The notes under the pieces were generated by a model. The model was not told where the DNA came from and did not search any database. It worked only from the letters and a program-made list of their open reading frames with translations. From positions 1 through 51,982 of the forward strand of contig NZ_JAFKFX010000038.1 of assembly GCF_017308075.1 (NCBI RefSeq): a DNA stretch of 51,982 bases, read 5' to 3'. This DNA is from Allobosea sp. GTDB taxonomy: Bacteria > Pseudomonadota > Alphaproteobacteria > Rhizobiales > Beijerinckiaceae. Numbering within the stretch: the first letter of the stretch is position 1; every line of letters begins with the position of its first letter. Position numbers and translations under genes: made by a program. This document shows, in pieces, positions 25,218 through 35,114 of this stretch.

Positions 25218-26045
25218 TCAGTTGCGCGAAGTCGCCGCCGTCACGCCGGGATCGACCTTGAAGCGCGAGGCCTCGATCACCGCAGTACCGATCATCGTCT
25301 TCACCGAGATCCGCACCGGCAGCATCATCGTCGTGCCGGCGATCGGCGCGAGCCAGGTCGAGATTTCCTTGTTCTCGGCCATGAACTTGGTGCTCGGCCG
25401 CAGCGCCCGGTGGCCGGAGATCGGCACATAGCGCGCCTGGCAGACCGAAACCGGGCCACTGTAGCCGTCGAGCGTGACCTCGCGCGTGCCGGCATAGCTC
25501 AGCTTGATGTCGTAGCGCGCCGCGCCGTCGAAGATCGGCAGAGTGCGGTTGCAGGCGGCGGCGCCGGAGTTGCGCCCGCCTTCCACCGGCATCAGGAAAG
25601 CGCTGATCGGGTCCATGACATTGCGCCGATGCGCGTCGCTGATCGGTACCCGGTCGGGCTTGGCATCGATCGGCGGCTCGATCTCGACCGCCTGCACGGC
25701 ATTGCGCTCGAGCGCCATGCGCACGGTGCGGCTCTCGCTCGTGCTCGCGGACGAGATCGCGAAGGTCGCCGGCGAGAGCTTGCCGGCATTGAGATTGCCG
25801 GTGGCGGCGCCGGAGCCGCGCCCGCCGGTGAAACCGCCGACGAGCCCGGTCAGCTTGGCCTGGACATCGAGCTTGTAGCGGCTGCCCTCGATGTCGCCGC
25901 TCAGGCTGGCCTTGCCGAAGGTCATGCCGAGCAGGGAAACGTCATAGGCGGCATCGAGCGAGGCGGCGCCGGCAGGAAACGCGCCCGCGAGCAGGGCTGC
26001 CGCGAGGGCGAGCCCGGACAGGGACGGCGTGAGGGCGGGCTTCAT
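25218..26045 (-). CDS. DUF3108 domain periplasmic protein
   Basis: A 275-residue exported protein. Residues 1-28 form a signal peptide ([18 protein letters not shown]). The rest is the DUF3108 beta-rich domain: [44 protein letters not shown] and a pair of Cys in [10 protein letters not shown] and VCQARY that could form a disulfide. The function is unknown. Proteins of this family probably form a lipocalin- or LolA-like barrel in the periplasm. It is divergent from rpmB, an arrangement I recall as common in Hyphomicrobiales. Confidence 0.9.
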   Translation of the reverse strand: MKPALTPSLSGLALAAALLAGAFPAGAASLDAAYDVSLLGMTFGKASLSGDIEGSRYKLDVQAKLTGLVGGFTGGRGSGAATGNLNAGKLSPATFAISSASTSESRTVRMALERNAVQAVEIEPPIDAKPDRVPISDAHRRNVMDPISAFLMPVEGGRNSGAAACNRTLPIFDGAARYDIKLSYAGTREVTLDGYSGPVSVCQARYVPISGHRALRPSTKFMAENKEISTWLAPIAGTTMMLPVRISVKTMIGTAVIEASRFKVDPGVTAATSRN

Positions 26046-26179
26046 CTCGATGCTCCGGGCGGCGCGACCGTTCGACAGCTCGCTTGCACTGCGAATCGGT
26101 CCGAATCGTGACCTGATTAACGGAGTCTGACGGGAGGAGGTTACCGAGATGTTTCCGGCGCCCTATCGTGCAGTTCGCC

Positions 26180-26208
26180 TTGACGGGCGCTCGGGGCTTG
26201 GCTATAGA
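26180..26208 (+). promoter_or_regulatory. sigma-70 type promoter of rpmB
   Basis: TTGACG (26180-26185), 17 nt, then TATAGA (26203-26208) is a near-consensus housekeeping promoter about 95 nt upstream of the rpmB ATG. Spacing is ideal. The expected transcript start is near 26215, leaving a leader of roughly 88 nt in which an L28-related control element could sit. Confidence 0.75.
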
Positions 26209-26302
26209 CCCGCCACTTCAATTTGACTTCCGGTGCTCGCCTGCCGGCACGTCGTGTGTCGGCGTTTTGCGTTGGCGTCCTGGAAAGCTTGGGAATGAGA
26301 TC

Positions 26303-26590
26303 ATGGCTCGCCGTTGCGAACTGACCGGGAAAGCCACCCTGACGGGCCAGCTCGTCAGCCACTCGAACCGTAAGACCAAGACGGTCTTCCGGCCGAACCT
26401 CGTCAACGTCACCCTGCAGTCCGACACGCTCGGCCGCTCGGTGCGTCTGCGCGTCTCGGCCAACGCCCTGCGCACCGTCGATCACCGCGGCGGCCTCGAC
26501 GCCTTCCTCGTCAAGGCTCCGGCCGGCGAGCTGTCGACCGGCGCGCTCGCGCTGAAGCGCGACATCGAGAAGAAGCTCGCCGCCAACTGA
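26303..26590 (+). CDS. rpmB: 50S ribosomal protein L28
   Basis: A 95-residue L28. [26 protein letters not shown] is the conserved start, followed by [33 protein letters not shown]. The C-terminal extension is of the alphaproteobacterial kind. The start at 26303 is set by homology and by a GGGAATGAGA purine run. The gene has its own promoter and a strong terminator, so it is a single transcription unit. It lacks the zinc-binding CxxC pairs of C+ forms, keeping one Cys only. Confidence 0.98.
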   Translation: MARRCELTGKATLTGQLVSHSNRKTKTVFRPNLVNVTLQSDTLGRSVRLRVSANALRTVDHRGGLDAFLVKAPAGELSTGALALKRDIEKKLAAN

Positions 26591-26615
26591 GCGGACTCTC
26601 CTTCCCGATCGAATG

Positions 26616-26640
26616 AAGCGGCCGCAAGGCCGCTTTTTTC
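26616..26640 (+). terminator. Rho-independent terminator of rpmB
   Basis: AAGCGGCC (26616-26623), loop GCAA, GGCCGCTT (26628-26635), then TTTTC. It is a tetraloop hairpin with an uninterrupted T run of six, 25 nt past the stop codon. Confidence 0.92.
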
Positions 26641-26654
26641 GTTTGCGCCGTGCA

Positions 26655-26763
26655 CGTCATTCTCGGGCGGAACGCAGCGCAGCCCCGAGGATCTCCTGAC
26701 GCAAGGGCGCAGGTCGGCGCTTCGTTCGGGCTGAGATGCCCGGGTCAGGGTCCGGGCATGACG
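26655..26763. repeat. MITE-like intergenic repeat candidate
   Basis: The segment starts CGTCATTCTCGGGC and ends GTCCGGGCATGACG, whose complement CGTCATGCCCGGAC matches the start at 11 of 14 positions. It therefore has terminal inverted repeats and is about 109 nt long. Inside is a hairpin, ATGCCCGG with CCGGGCAT. Sequences of this type (accused of reading CCCCGAGGATCTC internally) recur between genes in related genomes, from memory. No second copy is in this window. Confidence 0.5.
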
Positions 26764-26771
26764 AGGCGCTG

Positions 26772-27782
26772 CTAGTGCGCCAGTTCGAACTCCAGCAGCA
26801 CCGTCCGCTGCAGGAAGGTCGAGAAATTATCGTCCGAGATCAGGGTGATGATGGTCCGTCCATTCTCCAGATGGACCGCCATGCCCTCCATGTTATCGAT
26901 TTCCTGGCCGAGGTCGGCCGCGATCAGAATCTGCCCGTCGAGCCGGGCACCCGGCCGCAGCGAGGCTCCGGCGATTCGGCGGATACGCATGCCGACGCCC
27001 CGTAGCGGCCGGTACCAGCGCTCCAGCAGCAGCATGTCGCCGCCCGGCAGGAAGGCGAGATCGGTGATGTCGTAGCCGTCGCGGCGAATGACCTGGAAGG
27101 TCCCCGGTTGGCGCCCGCCGATGATGAAGCCGCTGGTCGGCTCGTCTTCCTTGCCCGAGCGTTCGGAGATCGCCACCAGGGCGCCGGCGAGCGGATGCCC
27201 CGCGGGCACGACGCCGAGCGCCTCCATGCCGCGATTGCTCGGCAGGCGCTTCGCCGCCGGCGGTACCTGCACGATCCGCGCCCGCGCCTCGACGCCATAT
27301 TTCGCCCAGTCGAAGCGCAGGATGTCATGGGTGCGCTCGACAGCGAGATAGGCGATGCCGTCCTGGATCGCCAGCGCTTCGGTATCGTAATAGCGCGAGC
27401 GAGCGAGCGGCCGCCCGGAGACACCGAGCACCGGGGCGATCTCCGCCTGCTCCAACCCGACGAGGCGGCCGTCACGCCGCACGAGCCGTCCCGTCAGCCA
27501 GGAGGCCTTGTCGCTCACCGCCACCAGTTGCGTGCCGTCGGGCGAGCGCCAGAGCCCGGAGAAGCCGCCGAAGCGCGGATGGCCGGCGCTGAGCACGAGC
27601 CCGCTGCGGAAGACGAGCTGGCCGAAGCGGGTCTTCGTCGGATTGCCCGGCTCGAAGACCGAGAGCGGGCGGGCCGAGACGCTGAGCGAGGAGCGGCCAG
27701 GCTCGATCGCCTGGGCGCGCGCGGCCGGCGCCAGCGCAGCCGCGCCGAGACCGGCCAGCAGGCCGCGCCGGCTGAGGCTCAT
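26772..27782 (-). CDS. esterase-like activity of phytase family protein, Tat-exported
   Basis: A 336-residue protein. It begins [25 protein letters not shown], a clear twin-arginine signal with AxA cleavage. The mature part is a beta-propeller-like phytase-type domain: [66 protein letters not shown] and DNMEGMAV. The repeated acidic turns probably bind calcium. The natural substrate is unknown; a phosphoester is likely. Its start overlaps the cobT stop as ATGA (27779-27782), so it is translated with cobT. Confidence 0.9.
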   Translation of the reverse strand: MSLSRRGLLAGLGAAALAPAARAQAIEPGRSSLSVSARPLSVFEPGNPTKTRFGQLVFRSGLVLSAGHPRFGGFSGLWRSPDGTQLVAVSDKASWLTGRLVRRDGRLVGLEQAEIAPVLGVSGRPLARSRYYDTEALAIQDGIAYLAVERTHDILRFDWAKYGVEARARIVQVPPAAKRLPSNRGMEALGVVPAGHPLAGALVAISERSGKEDEPTSGFIIGGRQPGTFQVIRRDGYDITDLAFLPGGDMLLLERWYRPLRGVGMRIRRIAGASLRPGARLDGQILIAADLGQEIDNMEGMAVHLENGRTIITLISDDNFSTFLQRTVLLEFELAH

Positions 27783-29722
27783 TGCAGACGGCGGGAGACG
27801 CGCCCGCCCGTGGCGGCGCCGGCATCCTCTTCGAACAGCTCCGCCAGCTTCTCGGTCATCACCCCGCCGAGCTCCTCGGCATCGACGATGGTGACGGCGC
27901 GGCGATAATAGCGGGTGACGTCATGGCCGATGCCGATCGCGATCAGCTCGACCGGTGAGCGGGTCTCGATCTCGGCGATGACATGGCGCAGATGCCGCTC
28001 GAGATAGCTACCGGCATTGACCGAGAGCGTGGAATCGTCGACCGGCGCGCCGTCCGAGATCACCATCAGGATCTTGCGCTGCTCCGGCCGCGCCAGCAGG
28101 CGCTTATGCGCCCAGTCCAGCGCCTCGCCGTCGATATTCTCCTTGAGCAACCCCTCGCGCATCATCAGCCCGAGATTCTTGCGCGCCCGGCGCCAGGGGG
28201 CATCCGCCGCCTTGTAGATGATATGGCGGAGATCGTTGAGACGGCCGGGATTCGCCGGCTTGCCCGATTGCAGCCAGGATTCGCGCGAGAGCCCGCCCTT
28301 CCAGGCGCGCGTGGTGAAGCCGAGCAGCTCGACCTTGACGCCGCAGCGCTCCAGCGTGCGCGCCAGGATGTCGGCGCAGGTCGCCGCGACCGTGATCGGC
28401 CGGCCGCGCATCGAGCCGGAATTGTCGATCAGCAGCGTCACCACCGTATCGCGGAAATTCGTGTCCGATTCCTGCCGGAAGGAGAGCGGCTGGAACGGGT
28501 CGATGATGATGCGCGGCAGGCGCGAGGGATCGAGCGCGCCTTCCTCCAGATCGAACTGCCAGGAGCGGTTCTGCTGCGCCATCAGGCGCCGCTGCAACCG
28601 GTTGGCGAGGCGCGCCACGACGCCCTGAAGATGCGCCAACTGCTTGTCGAGATAGGCGCGCAGTCGCGTCAGCTCCTCGGCATCGCAGAGTTCCTCGGCG
28701 GTGACGATCTCGTCGAACTTGGTCGAATAGGCCTTGTAGTCGGTCTGCGGCCGCTCATTGGCGCGGCTGTCGCGCGGGCGCGGCGCCTCGCCGGCTTCCT
28801 CGGCCTCGGAGCTGTCATCCTCCTCGTCCCAGTCGCCGGCCGGTGCGTCGGCGGCCTCGGAGGCCCCCTCCTGCATCTCCTCTGCGGCGTCCTCGCTGAC
28901 CTCGGTCTCGGAACGCTCGCCCTGGCTCTCCTGCTCGGCCTCGCCTTCCTGCTGCTCCTGGTCCTCCGAGGACTGGTCGTTCTCGTCCTCGTCCTCCTCG
29001 TCGTCCTGGCCCTGGCTGGTCTGCTCGGCCATGTCGAGCGAGGCCAGCATGTCGCGGACGGTACGGGCGAAGCCGCGCTGGTCCTCGACCGATCTGGCGA
29101 GCCGGTCGAGATCGGCGCCGGCCTTGCCCTCGACCTCCTCGCGCCAGAGCTCGACCAGCTTCTGCGCCGCCTTGGGCGGCTTCAACCCGGTCAGGCGCTC
29201 GCGCACCATCAGGGCGAGCGCGTCCTCGAGCGGCGCGTCGGCGCGGTCGGTGATCTCCTCATAGCGTCCGCCGCGGTGATAGCGGTCCTCGAGCATGGCA
29301 CCGATATTGCCGGCCATGCCGGCCATCCGGCGCGAGCCGAGCGATTCGACGCGCGCCTGCTCGACGGCGTCGAACACGGCGCGGGCGGCGTCGCCCTCGG
29401 GCGCGGCGCGGCGATGGATCGAGGCATCATGGCAGGCGAGCCTGAGCGCCATCGAATCGGCATGGCCGCGCAGGATCGCGACGTCCTGGGCGGTGAGCTT
29501 GCGCGGAGGCTCGGGCAGGCGGGCGCGCTCGCCGACCAGGGAGGGTTTGTCAGCAGCGAAGACGATCTCCATCTCCGGCTTGCGCGCAATCGCCTTCATC
29601 GCGCCGGAGACGGCACGCTTCAACGGTTCGGCTGGCGCTTCCTTGGGCGTGCCGGGCTTGCGGTTGGAGATGGACAAGGCCTTGCGGTCTCCCTGGCTGG
29701 GTTCAGCGCGAGCGCCCGTCAT
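27779..29722 (-). CDS. cobT: aerobic cobaltochelatase subunit CobT
   Basis: A 647-residue CobT. The N-terminal part has [20 protein letters not shown]. The middle (residues about 235-330) is an extreme acidic Glu/Asp/Gln/Ser tract. The C-terminal von Willebrand A domain has the MIDAS motif DNSGS and [12 protein letters not shown]. With CobN and CobS it inserts cobalt into hydrogenobyrinic acid a,c-diamide in aerobic B12 synthesis; CobS and CobT form a AAA+/VWA motor complex. The start overlaps the end of the GFA gene by 20 nt. cobS lies upstream on the same strand. CobN is not in the window. Confidence 0.97.
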   Translation of the reverse strand: MTGARAEPSQGDRKALSISNRKPGTPKEAPAEPLKRAVSGAMKAIARKPEMEIVFAADKPSLVGERARLPEPPRKLTAQDVAILRGHADSMALRLACHDASIHRRAAPEGDAARAVFDAVEQARVESLGSRRMAGMAGNIGAMLEDRYHRGGRYEEITDRADAPLEDALALMVRERLTGLKPPKAAQKLVELWREEVEGKAGADLDRLARSVEDQRGFARTVRDMLASLDMAEQTSQGQDDEEDEDENDQSSEDQEQQEGEAEQESQGERSETEVSEDAAEEMQEGASEAADAPAGDWDEEDDSSEAEEAGEAPRPRDSRANERPQTDYKAYSTKFDEIVTAEELCDAEELTRLRAYLDKQLAHLQGVVARLANRLQRRLMAQQNRSWQFDLEEGALDPSRLPRIIIDPFQPLSFRQESDTNFRDTVVTLLIDNSGSMRGRPITVAATCADILARTLERCGVKVELLGFTTRAWKGGLSRESWLQSGKPANPGRLNDLRHIIYKAADAPWRRARKNLGLMMREGLLKENIDGEALDWAHKRLLARPEQRKILMVISDGAPVDDSTLSVNAGSYLERHLRHVIAEIETRSPVELIAIGIGHDVTRYYRRAVTIVDAEELGGVMTEKLAELFEEDAGAATGGRVSRRLQ

Positions 29723-30053
29723 AGGCGGTGCTGTTGAGCTCGGTCGGCTCGACGCCGGCGAGGCAGCGGGCGTTGACCGCGACCATCTGCGTGCCGTCCG
29801 GCATCTCGCCGCGCGCGAAGGATTCGATGCCGCAGCTCTCGCAGAACAGATGCTGGATTGTCTGCGTGTTGAAGCGGTACTCGGTCAGCGCGTCCTCGCC
29901 CTTGGTCAGGGTGAAGTTCTGCGCTGGGGTGAAGGCCAGCACCGAGCCTCGGCGCTGGCAATAGGAGCAGTTGCAGGTGATCGTCTGCCCGAGATCGGCT
30001 TCGACCTCATAGGCGACCCGTCCACAATGGCAGCTGCCTTCGTAGCGCGCCAT
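29703..30053 (-). CDS. GFA family (CENP-V/GFA zinc-binding) protein
   Basis: A 116-residue protein with the GFA zinc fold: CHCG near residue 9, [10 protein letters not shown] near residue 28 and FCESCGI near residue 70. The family contains glutathione-dependent formaldehyde-activating enzyme, but most members have unknown roles. GGAGGAGG lies about 8 nt before ATG 30053. The gene is wedged between cobS (gap 67 nt) and cobT (20-nt overlap), so it is co-expressed with cobaltochelatase. Whether that reflects a shared job is unknown. Confidence 0.93.
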   Translation of the reverse strand: MARYEGSCHCGRVAYEVEADLGQTITCNCSYCQRRGSVLAFTPAQNFTLTKGEDALTEYRFNTQTIQHLFCESCGIESFARGEMPDGTQMVAVNARCLAGVEPTELNSTAYDGRSR

Positions 30054-30120
30054 CACCTGCCTCCTCCGCTTGGGCCTGCCCCGCCGCGGACCTGCGGCGG
30101 CGGTCCGGACTGCCCCTCGC

Positions 30121-31113
30121 CTAGCTCAGCACGACGTTGACGGCGCTCTCCGGCAAGTCCTTGCCGAAGGAACGCTGGAAGAACTCGGCCACAAGCGCCC
30201 GCTCCATCTCGTCGCACTTGTTGAGGAAGGTGACGCGGAAGGCGAAGCCGATATCGCCGAAGATCGCCGCGTTCTCGGCCCAGGTGATCACCGTGCGCGG
30301 GCTCATCACCGTCGAGAGATCGCCGTTCATGAAGGCGTTGCGGGTGAGGTCGGCGACGCGCACCATCTTGTTGACGATGTCCTTGCCCTCGGGCGAGGTC
30401 TGGTAGTGCTTCGACTTGGCGAGGACGATCGCAACCTCGTTGTCGTGCGGCAGATAGTTCAGCGTGGTGACGATCGACCAGCGGTCCATCTGGCCCTGGT
30501 TGATCTGCTGGGTGCCGTGATAGAGGCCCGAAGTGTCGCCGAGGCCGACCGTGTTGGCGGTGGCGAACAGCCGGAAGGCGGGGTGCGGGCGGATGACGCG
30601 CTTCTGATCGAGCAGGGTGAGCTTGCCCGACTGCTCGAGCACGCGCTGGATCACGAACATCACGTCCGGGCGGCCGGCATCGTACTCGTCGAAGACCAGC
30701 GCGATGTTGTTCTGCAGCGCCCAGGGCAGGATGCCGTCCTGGAACTCGGTGATCTGCTTGCCTTCCTTCAGCACGATCGCGTCCTTGCCGACGAGATCGA
30801 GGCGGGAGACATGGCTGTCGAGATTGACGCGCACGCAGGGCCAGTTCAGCCGGGCCGCGACCTGCTCGATATGGGTCGACTTGCCGGTGCCGTGATAGCC
30901 GGAGATCATCACGCGGCGGTTATGGGCAAAGCCGGCGAGGATGGCGATCGTGGTGTCGCGGTCGAATCGGTAATCCGGATCGAGATCCGGCACATGCGCC
31001 TCGGTCTGCGAATAGGCCGGCACTTCCAGGTCGCTGTCGATGCCGAAGACCTGACGAACCGACAGTTTCATGTCCGGCATGCCGGGGGCGGCGGTAGTCG
31101 CTGCTGTCATCAT
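30121..31113 (-). CDS. cobS: aerobic cobaltochelatase subunit CobS
   Basis: A 330-residue AAA+ protein of MoxR type. It shows Walker A GYHGTGKS at residues 72-79, Walker [11 protein letters not shown] and the sensor segment [21 protein letters not shown]. The N-terminus with [30 protein letters not shown] is characteristic of CobS. It powers cobalt insertion with CobT and CobN. GGAG lies just before the start; ATG codons at 31113 and 31110 are both usable. No gene occupies the 281 nt upstream, which must hold the operon promoter; I see no clear consensus there. Confidence 0.97.
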   Translation of the reverse strand: MMTAATTAAPGMPDMKLSVRQVFGIDSDLEVPAYSQTEAHVPDLDPDYRFDRDTTIAILAGFAHNRRVMISGYHGTGKSTHIEQVAARLNWPCVRVNLDSHVSRLDLVGKDAIVLKEGKQITEFQDGILPWALQNNIALVFDEYDAGRPDVMFVIQRVLEQSGKLTLLDQKRVIRPHPAFRLFATANTVGLGDTSGLYHGTQQINQGQMDRWSIVTTLNYLPHDNEVAIVLAKSKHYQTSPEGKDIVNKMVRVADLTRNAFMNGDLSTVMSPRTVITWAENAAIFGDIGFAFRVTFLNKCDEMERALVAEFFQRSFGKDLPESAVNVVLS

Positions 31114-31394
31114 TCTTCTCCGGGCGCAGGACAGGCCCGGCGAACACCCGGTGTCCTGGAGCCGACCGAAAGGGAGGCGTGTGCAATCTCATTAGAGCGA
31201 AAGCACCGTAGCGGCAATTCGCATGAGGTATTCGCCGGAGGCATGCCGGCACTTCGCCGGGGCGCATTCCTGCGCAGGGCGGATCACATGGCCCATGACC
31301 GGTCGCGAAATCGCGATCCACTCGGCCCTCCGCGCGGCTCGCCTTGCGCGGCACCGGTTTCATCCGGCTCGCGGCAGGCCATCACCCCGTTGCC

Positions 31395-32531
31395 CTAGCG
31401 TCGTTTCGTCGCGAGCCTCCGCACCGCCGCGACCGCCCCCGCCGCGCCGTCGAGATCGACCGGAACCCGCTGCGGGCGCCCGCCCGCGAGCGCCTCGTCG
31501 ATCGCCGCGACGAGCACCCCGGGGCCGGCTTCGGGCCGCAGCAGGCGCGCCAGCCCGGCGCGTTCGAGCGCAGCCGCGCGTATCGCCTGCTCGGTCTCGT
31601 TGCCGGCATCGAAGGGCGCGACCAGCGCCCGCGGCCCTGCCTGCACCAGGTCGAGCACGGTGTTGTAGCCGGCCAGGCTGAGGCTGAGCGCGCAGTTGCG
31701 CAGCAGGGCCGGGAAATCCGGCCGGGCCCGTTCGACAATCGCGTTCGCCGGCGCCTGCCGCAGGAGAACGGCGAAGTCCGGCTCCGCCACACCATGGCCG
31801 ACGAGGAGGTGCCAATCCTGTGCCGGCAGCAGCTCCGCCGCCGCCAGAGCGAGCCGGAAGAGCGGCAGCGCCGCCGCCGAGCCGCCACCGGAGACCAGGA
31901 TCCCGCCGGACGCGGCGGGCGCCTCGGCCACCGGCGCCGGAGCGGCGAGATAGCCGGTATAGTGCAGCCTTTCGGCGAGCGCCGCAGGCACCGGCCAGGA
32001 AGCCTCGAGCGGGAGGAGTGCACGGTCGCCATGGACCAGCACCCCGTCGAACAGGTCTTCGAGGCGCCTATGCGCCTCTGCCAGGCGCTCCGGCCGCAGC
32101 GGTGCGACCAGCACGTCGCGGATCGAGGAGAGGACGACCACCTGCGGCCGCGCCGCGCGCGCCGCTTCGATCAGCGCCAGGAACTCGCCGGCCAATTGAC
32201 GCCGACCGAAGGGAAAATGCTCGGTGATGACGATGTCGGGCCGCAGCTCCCGCGCCAGCGCGGCCAGCCCCGCCTCCCGCGCCCCGAGACGCTGCGGCGT
32301 CGCCCGCTCCGCTTCCTCGTCGAGCAGATTGCGGAAATCAGTGCCGACGACCCGCACCGGCGGCAATTGCACGAAACGATAGCCATTCGCAGCCCTGCCA
32401 TCCGGCATGCCGCCGCTGGCGAGCACGACCTCGTATCCGGCCTGCGCCAGCGCCCCGGCCAGATGACGCGCCCGCACCAGATGGCCGATGCCGAGCAGAT
32501 GCGTCACCGCGATCAGGACGCGGCCGCTCAT
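31395..32531 (-). CDS. GT28/MurG-like glycosyltransferase (COG4671 type)
   Basis: A 378-residue GT-B protein. The N-terminal domain has THLLGIGHLVRARHLAGAL, the acceptor-side Gly-rich loop and His. The C-terminal donor domain has ILVSGGGSAAALPL and SLAGYNTVLDLVQAGPRALVAPF, equivalent to the MurG UDP-sugar site. It is last in an operon: its start overlaps the GT4 stop as ATGA (32528-32531). It resembles the protein at 48484-49767 in motif order. It likely adds a sugar to an envelope or secreted glycan. Confidence 0.85.
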   Translation of the reverse strand: MSGRVLIAVTHLLGIGHLVRARHLAGALAQAGYEVVLASGGMPDGRAANGYRFVQLPPVRVVGTDFRNLLDEEAERATPQRLGAREAGLAALARELRPDIVITEHFPFGRRQLAGEFLALIEAARAARPQVVVLSSIRDVLVAPLRPERLAEAHRRLEDLFDGVLVHGDRALLPLEASWPVPAALAERLHYTGYLAAPAPVAEAPAASGGILVSGGGSAAALPLFRLALAAAELLPAQDWHLLVGHGVAEPDFAVLLRQAPANAIVERARPDFPALLRNCALSLSLAGYNTVLDLVQAGPRALVAPFDAGNETEQAIRAAALERAGLARLLRPEAGPGVLVAAIDEALAGGRPQRVPVDLDGAAGAVAAVRRLATKRR

Positions 32532-33790
32532 GGCCCCTTCCCGCGCTCGACCTCCGCCAGCAATGCGGCATGGATCCGGGCCAGCCCCGCCTGCGCCGAG
32601 AAATCGGCTTGGAGGCGGGCATGGGCCCCGGCGCCCAGTGCCTCGCGCCGCGACGGGTCGCCGGCCAGGGCTCCGAGCGCGGCCGACAGGGCCGCGACAT
32701 CGCCCGGCGCGACCAGCAGCCCTTCGCTGTCATGGCGGACGAATTCCGGGATGCCGGCGAAATCGGTCGCGACGATCGCCAGCCCCTGGCTCGCAGCTTC
32801 CATCACCACATTGGGCAGCCCGTCTCGGTCGCCGTCGCCAGCCTGTTTGGAGGGCAGCACGAACAGATCGGCCTCGCGCAGCGCCGCCACCACGCCGTCC
32901 TGGGCGAGCGCGCCGCGCCATTCGATCCGCCCCGCGAGGCCGAGCGCCTCCGCCTGTGCCTTCAGCACGCCGAGCCTTTCGCCGCCGCCGATATGGGTGA
33001 AGCGCCAGGCGAGTCCCGCCGGCAGGGCGGCGAGCGCGTTCAGGAGATCGTCGAAGCCTTTCTTCTCGACGGCGCGGCCGATGCTGAGCAGGCGCACCGG
33101 GTCGCCGGCCTCCCCGCCATCGCGCGGCTGCCTCACCGGAGGCGGCGGAAAGCGGGCAAGATCGAGCCCGTGATAGAGCAGCGCCACCTTGTCCGGCCCA
33201 TCGGCCAGCCGGGCGAGCTCGGCATGGCCGTCCCGGGTGCAGGTCACGCCCCAGCTTGCATCGGCGATCTTCTCGCGCTTTTCCCAATCGGGCGTCGTCC
33301 AGATGTCCTTGGCATGGGCCGAGAACGACCAGGACAGCCCGCGGCTGAGCGCGGCATAGCGGATCACCGAAGCCGGCGTGTGCAGGAAATGCACATGCAG
33401 ATGCCGCGTTCCGGGCGGCAGTTCGCGTGCCATCACCAGGGCCTGGCCGAAGCGGCGCAGCCGGTTGCGCGTCGGATCACGGGCAAGATCGCGCAGGAAG
33501 ACGCCGAGCAGCCGCAGCAGGCTCGGCCGCGGCAGGGCCGAACCGAGGCCGCGCAGGACGCGCGGCCAGTCGTGATGCAGATATTCCGGCAGATAATGCA
33601 GCGGCGCCGCGATCTCCTTGTGCATCAGATGTCTGGCAGCATCGGTCGGATGGCGCAGCGACCAGATCGCGAAAGGCAGGCCACAGCGCTGCAGGGCGAG
33701 CAGCTCCTGCGCGATGAAGGTTTCGGAAAGGCGCGGATAGCCTTTCATGGCGATGGCGAGCGGCGGCCCGGCCGGCTTGTCCGCACTCAT
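32528..33790 (-). CDS. GT4 family glycosyltransferase
   Basis: A 420-residue GT-B enzyme. The N-terminal GYPRLSETFIAQELLALQRCG is typical of exopolysaccharide GT4 members. The donor domain reads LLSIGRAVEKKGFDDLLNAL then DLFVLPSKQAGDGDRDGLPNVVMEAASQGLAIVATDFAGIPEFV, including the EX7E-like region. It is flanked by ATGA overlaps with the methyltransferase (33787-33790) and the GT28-like gene, so all three are translated together. The sugar and acceptor are unknown. Confidence 0.93.
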   Translation of the reverse strand: MSADKPAGPPLAIAMKGYPRLSETFIAQELLALQRCGLPFAIWSLRHPTDAARHLMHKEIAAPLHYLPEYLHHDWPRVLRGLGSALPRPSLLRLLGVFLRDLARDPTRNRLRRFGQALVMARELPPGTRHLHVHFLHTPASVIRYAALSRGLSWSFSAHAKDIWTTPDWEKREKIADASWGVTCTRDGHAELARLADGPDKVALLYHGLDLARFPPPPVRQPRDGGEAGDPVRLLSIGRAVEKKGFDDLLNALAALPAGLAWRFTHIGGGERLGVLKAQAEALGLAGRIEWRGALAQDGVVAALREADLFVLPSKQAGDGDRDGLPNVVMEAASQGLAIVATDFAGIPEFVRHDSEGLLVAPGDVAALSAALGALAGDPSRREALGAGAHARLQADFSAQAGLARIHAALLAEVERGKGP

Positions 33791-34452
33791 TTGCGGCCGA
33801 TCAGCATGAAACGGGTATAATTCTTCGCCGGCAGGGCTCCGGCGAAACTCAGCTCCGACAACCCCGCCTGCTCCCGGAAGGCCTCCAGCGAGGCGACGCA
33901 GCTGCGATGGTCGGGCTCGCGAAAATAATCATTCGACTGCAGCACCAGCGGCAATCCGGCCGGCAGGCTCGCCAGCCAGCCCGGCACATCGTCGAGATGC
34001 TCGCAACTGGTGTTGACGACGAGGCCGGGCCTTCCGCCCGCGGGATCGGTGAAGTCGAGAGCCATCATATCCGCCGTGACCGCCCGGAAGCGCCCGGAAG
34101 CGACGTGCCGATGGTTGAGCACCTCGGCGATCTCGGCACAGCGCGGGTCGAGATCGACGCTCACCACCTGCCGGATCGAAAGCCGCTCATCCGCCAGCAG
34201 CATGGCGCCGAGAACTCCATGCCAGGCGCCGAGCACCCAGACCGGGCCATCCGGCCGCGGCATCACCGCGGCCAGGCTGTCGACCAGCCAACGCTTCGAG
34301 GCGATCTGCTTGTGATTGAAGGCGATCGAAAGATCGGAAGGCGCGCCCTTGCCGACCAGCCGGGCAAGATCGGCGACGATCGGCTGGTCGGTCAGAGCGG
34401 CGACGCCGCGCAGAATGTCGTAAAGAGCGTCGGCGGGCAGCGCGCTGGTCAT
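33787..34452 (-). CDS. SAM-dependent methyltransferase-like protein
   Basis: A 221-residue protein from ATG 34452; the upstream in-frame extension is not conserved in style. VWVLGAWHGVLGAMLLA is a SAM-binding motif I, followed by VVSVDLDPRCAEIAEVLN (motif II acidic loop) and MALDFTDPAGGRPGLVVNTSCEHLDD. The C-terminal YTRFMLIGRK is the usual last strand. The methyl acceptor is unknown; the coupled GT genes suggest a sugar or nucleotide-sugar. Its start codon shares the tetranucleotide CATG (34450-34453) with a possible start of the divergent gene, so no room remains for a classical promoter between them. Confidence 0.8.
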   Translation of the reverse strand: MTSALPADALYDILRGVAALTDQPIVADLARLVGKGAPSDLSIAFNHKQIASKRWLVDSLAAVMPRPDGPVWVLGAWHGVLGAMLLADERLSIRQVVSVDLDPRCAEIAEVLNHRHVASGRFRAVTADMMALDFTDPAGGRPGLVVNTSCEHLDDVPGWLASLPAGLPLVLQSNDYFREPDHRSCVASLEAFREQAGLSELSFAGALPAKNYTRFMLIGRK

Positions 34453-34483
34453 GCGGGCGATCGGCAGGGCAAGGGAGCGGAAG

Positions 34484-35095
34484 GTGACGGAACGCGCCGG
34501 ACCATATTCACAGTCGCCGCCAAAGACCAGCGCAGCGGCGAGCGGCACGAGGCTGCCGCATCTCGCCGGTCCCGCGGCCGAGCTGCGCCAGGTGCTCGCC
34601 GCCCACGCCCTGCGCGGCTGCGAGCATGTGGTGGAGATCGGCGGCGCCGGCCTGCCGATCACCGGCTTCCTGACCCACCGCCCCGCCTCGGTCACGGTGA
34701 TCGACCCGAAGATCCCGGCCTTTGCCGCCGAAACCCTGAACGGCGCGCCCTGCCGCGTCCGCCATCTCGCCGTCAAGCTGCAGCAGGTCGAGCTCGATCA
34801 GGGAGCCGGCCGCCTCGGCCTGGTCCTGCTCGGCCTCTCGCTGAAGCCCTTTGGCGGCGCACCGGCGCTGGACGACGCGCTGCTCGCCCTGGCGCGACGC
34901 GCCGAGGTGATGGTCATCGACCATGCCCTCGGGCTGGAACGCGCGCTTGGGCAGATCGGCCCCCTGCTGGCGGCACGCGATGCGCCGGCCATGATCGATG
35001 CCGAGATCAGGCTCAACGACGCCGGATTAGTGAAGGTGGGCTATGACCGCCGACGCTTCCTCGTCTTCGACAGGCGCGGGAAAGGCGCTCGCTGA
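34484..35095 (+). CDS. methyltransferase-like hypothetical protein
   Basis: From GTG 34484, preceded by AGGGAG with 6-nt spacing, the product is 203 residues; an ATG at 34451 gives 214. HVVEIGGAGLPITGFLTHRPASVTVIDPKIP looks like SAM-motif I plus the acidic loop, and LGLVLLGLSLK like motif IV. The rest is not familiar. It is head-to-head with the methyltransferase at 33787 and only 31 nt separate the two starts. It converges on the cyclase gene with a 19-nt gap. A partner role in the same glycan modification is a guess. Confidence 0.65.
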   Translation: MTERAGPYSQSPPKTSAAASGTRLPHLAGPAAELRQVLAAHALRGCEHVVEIGGAGLPITGFLTHRPASVTVIDPKIPAFAAETLNGAPCRVRHLAVKLQQVELDQGAGRLGLVLLGLSLKPFGGAPALDDALLALARRAEVMVIDHALGLERALGQIGPLLAARDAPAMIDAEIRLNDAGLVKVGYDRRRFLVFDRRGKGAR

Positions 35096-35114
35096 GCCGC
35101 CCCGCCGGCGGCGG

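Noticed and set aside
26149-26226. A 25-codon upstream ORF before rpmB with a strong GGGAGGAGG site
   Set aside because: It spans the rpmB promoter (26180-26208), so the rpmB transcript would start after its ATG. It could only be made from a separate upstream transcript, for which I see no promoter.
28860-29030. Strong purine/pyrimidine asymmetry suggestive of a structural DNA element
   Set aside because: It is explained by the Glu/Asp-rich linker of CobT.
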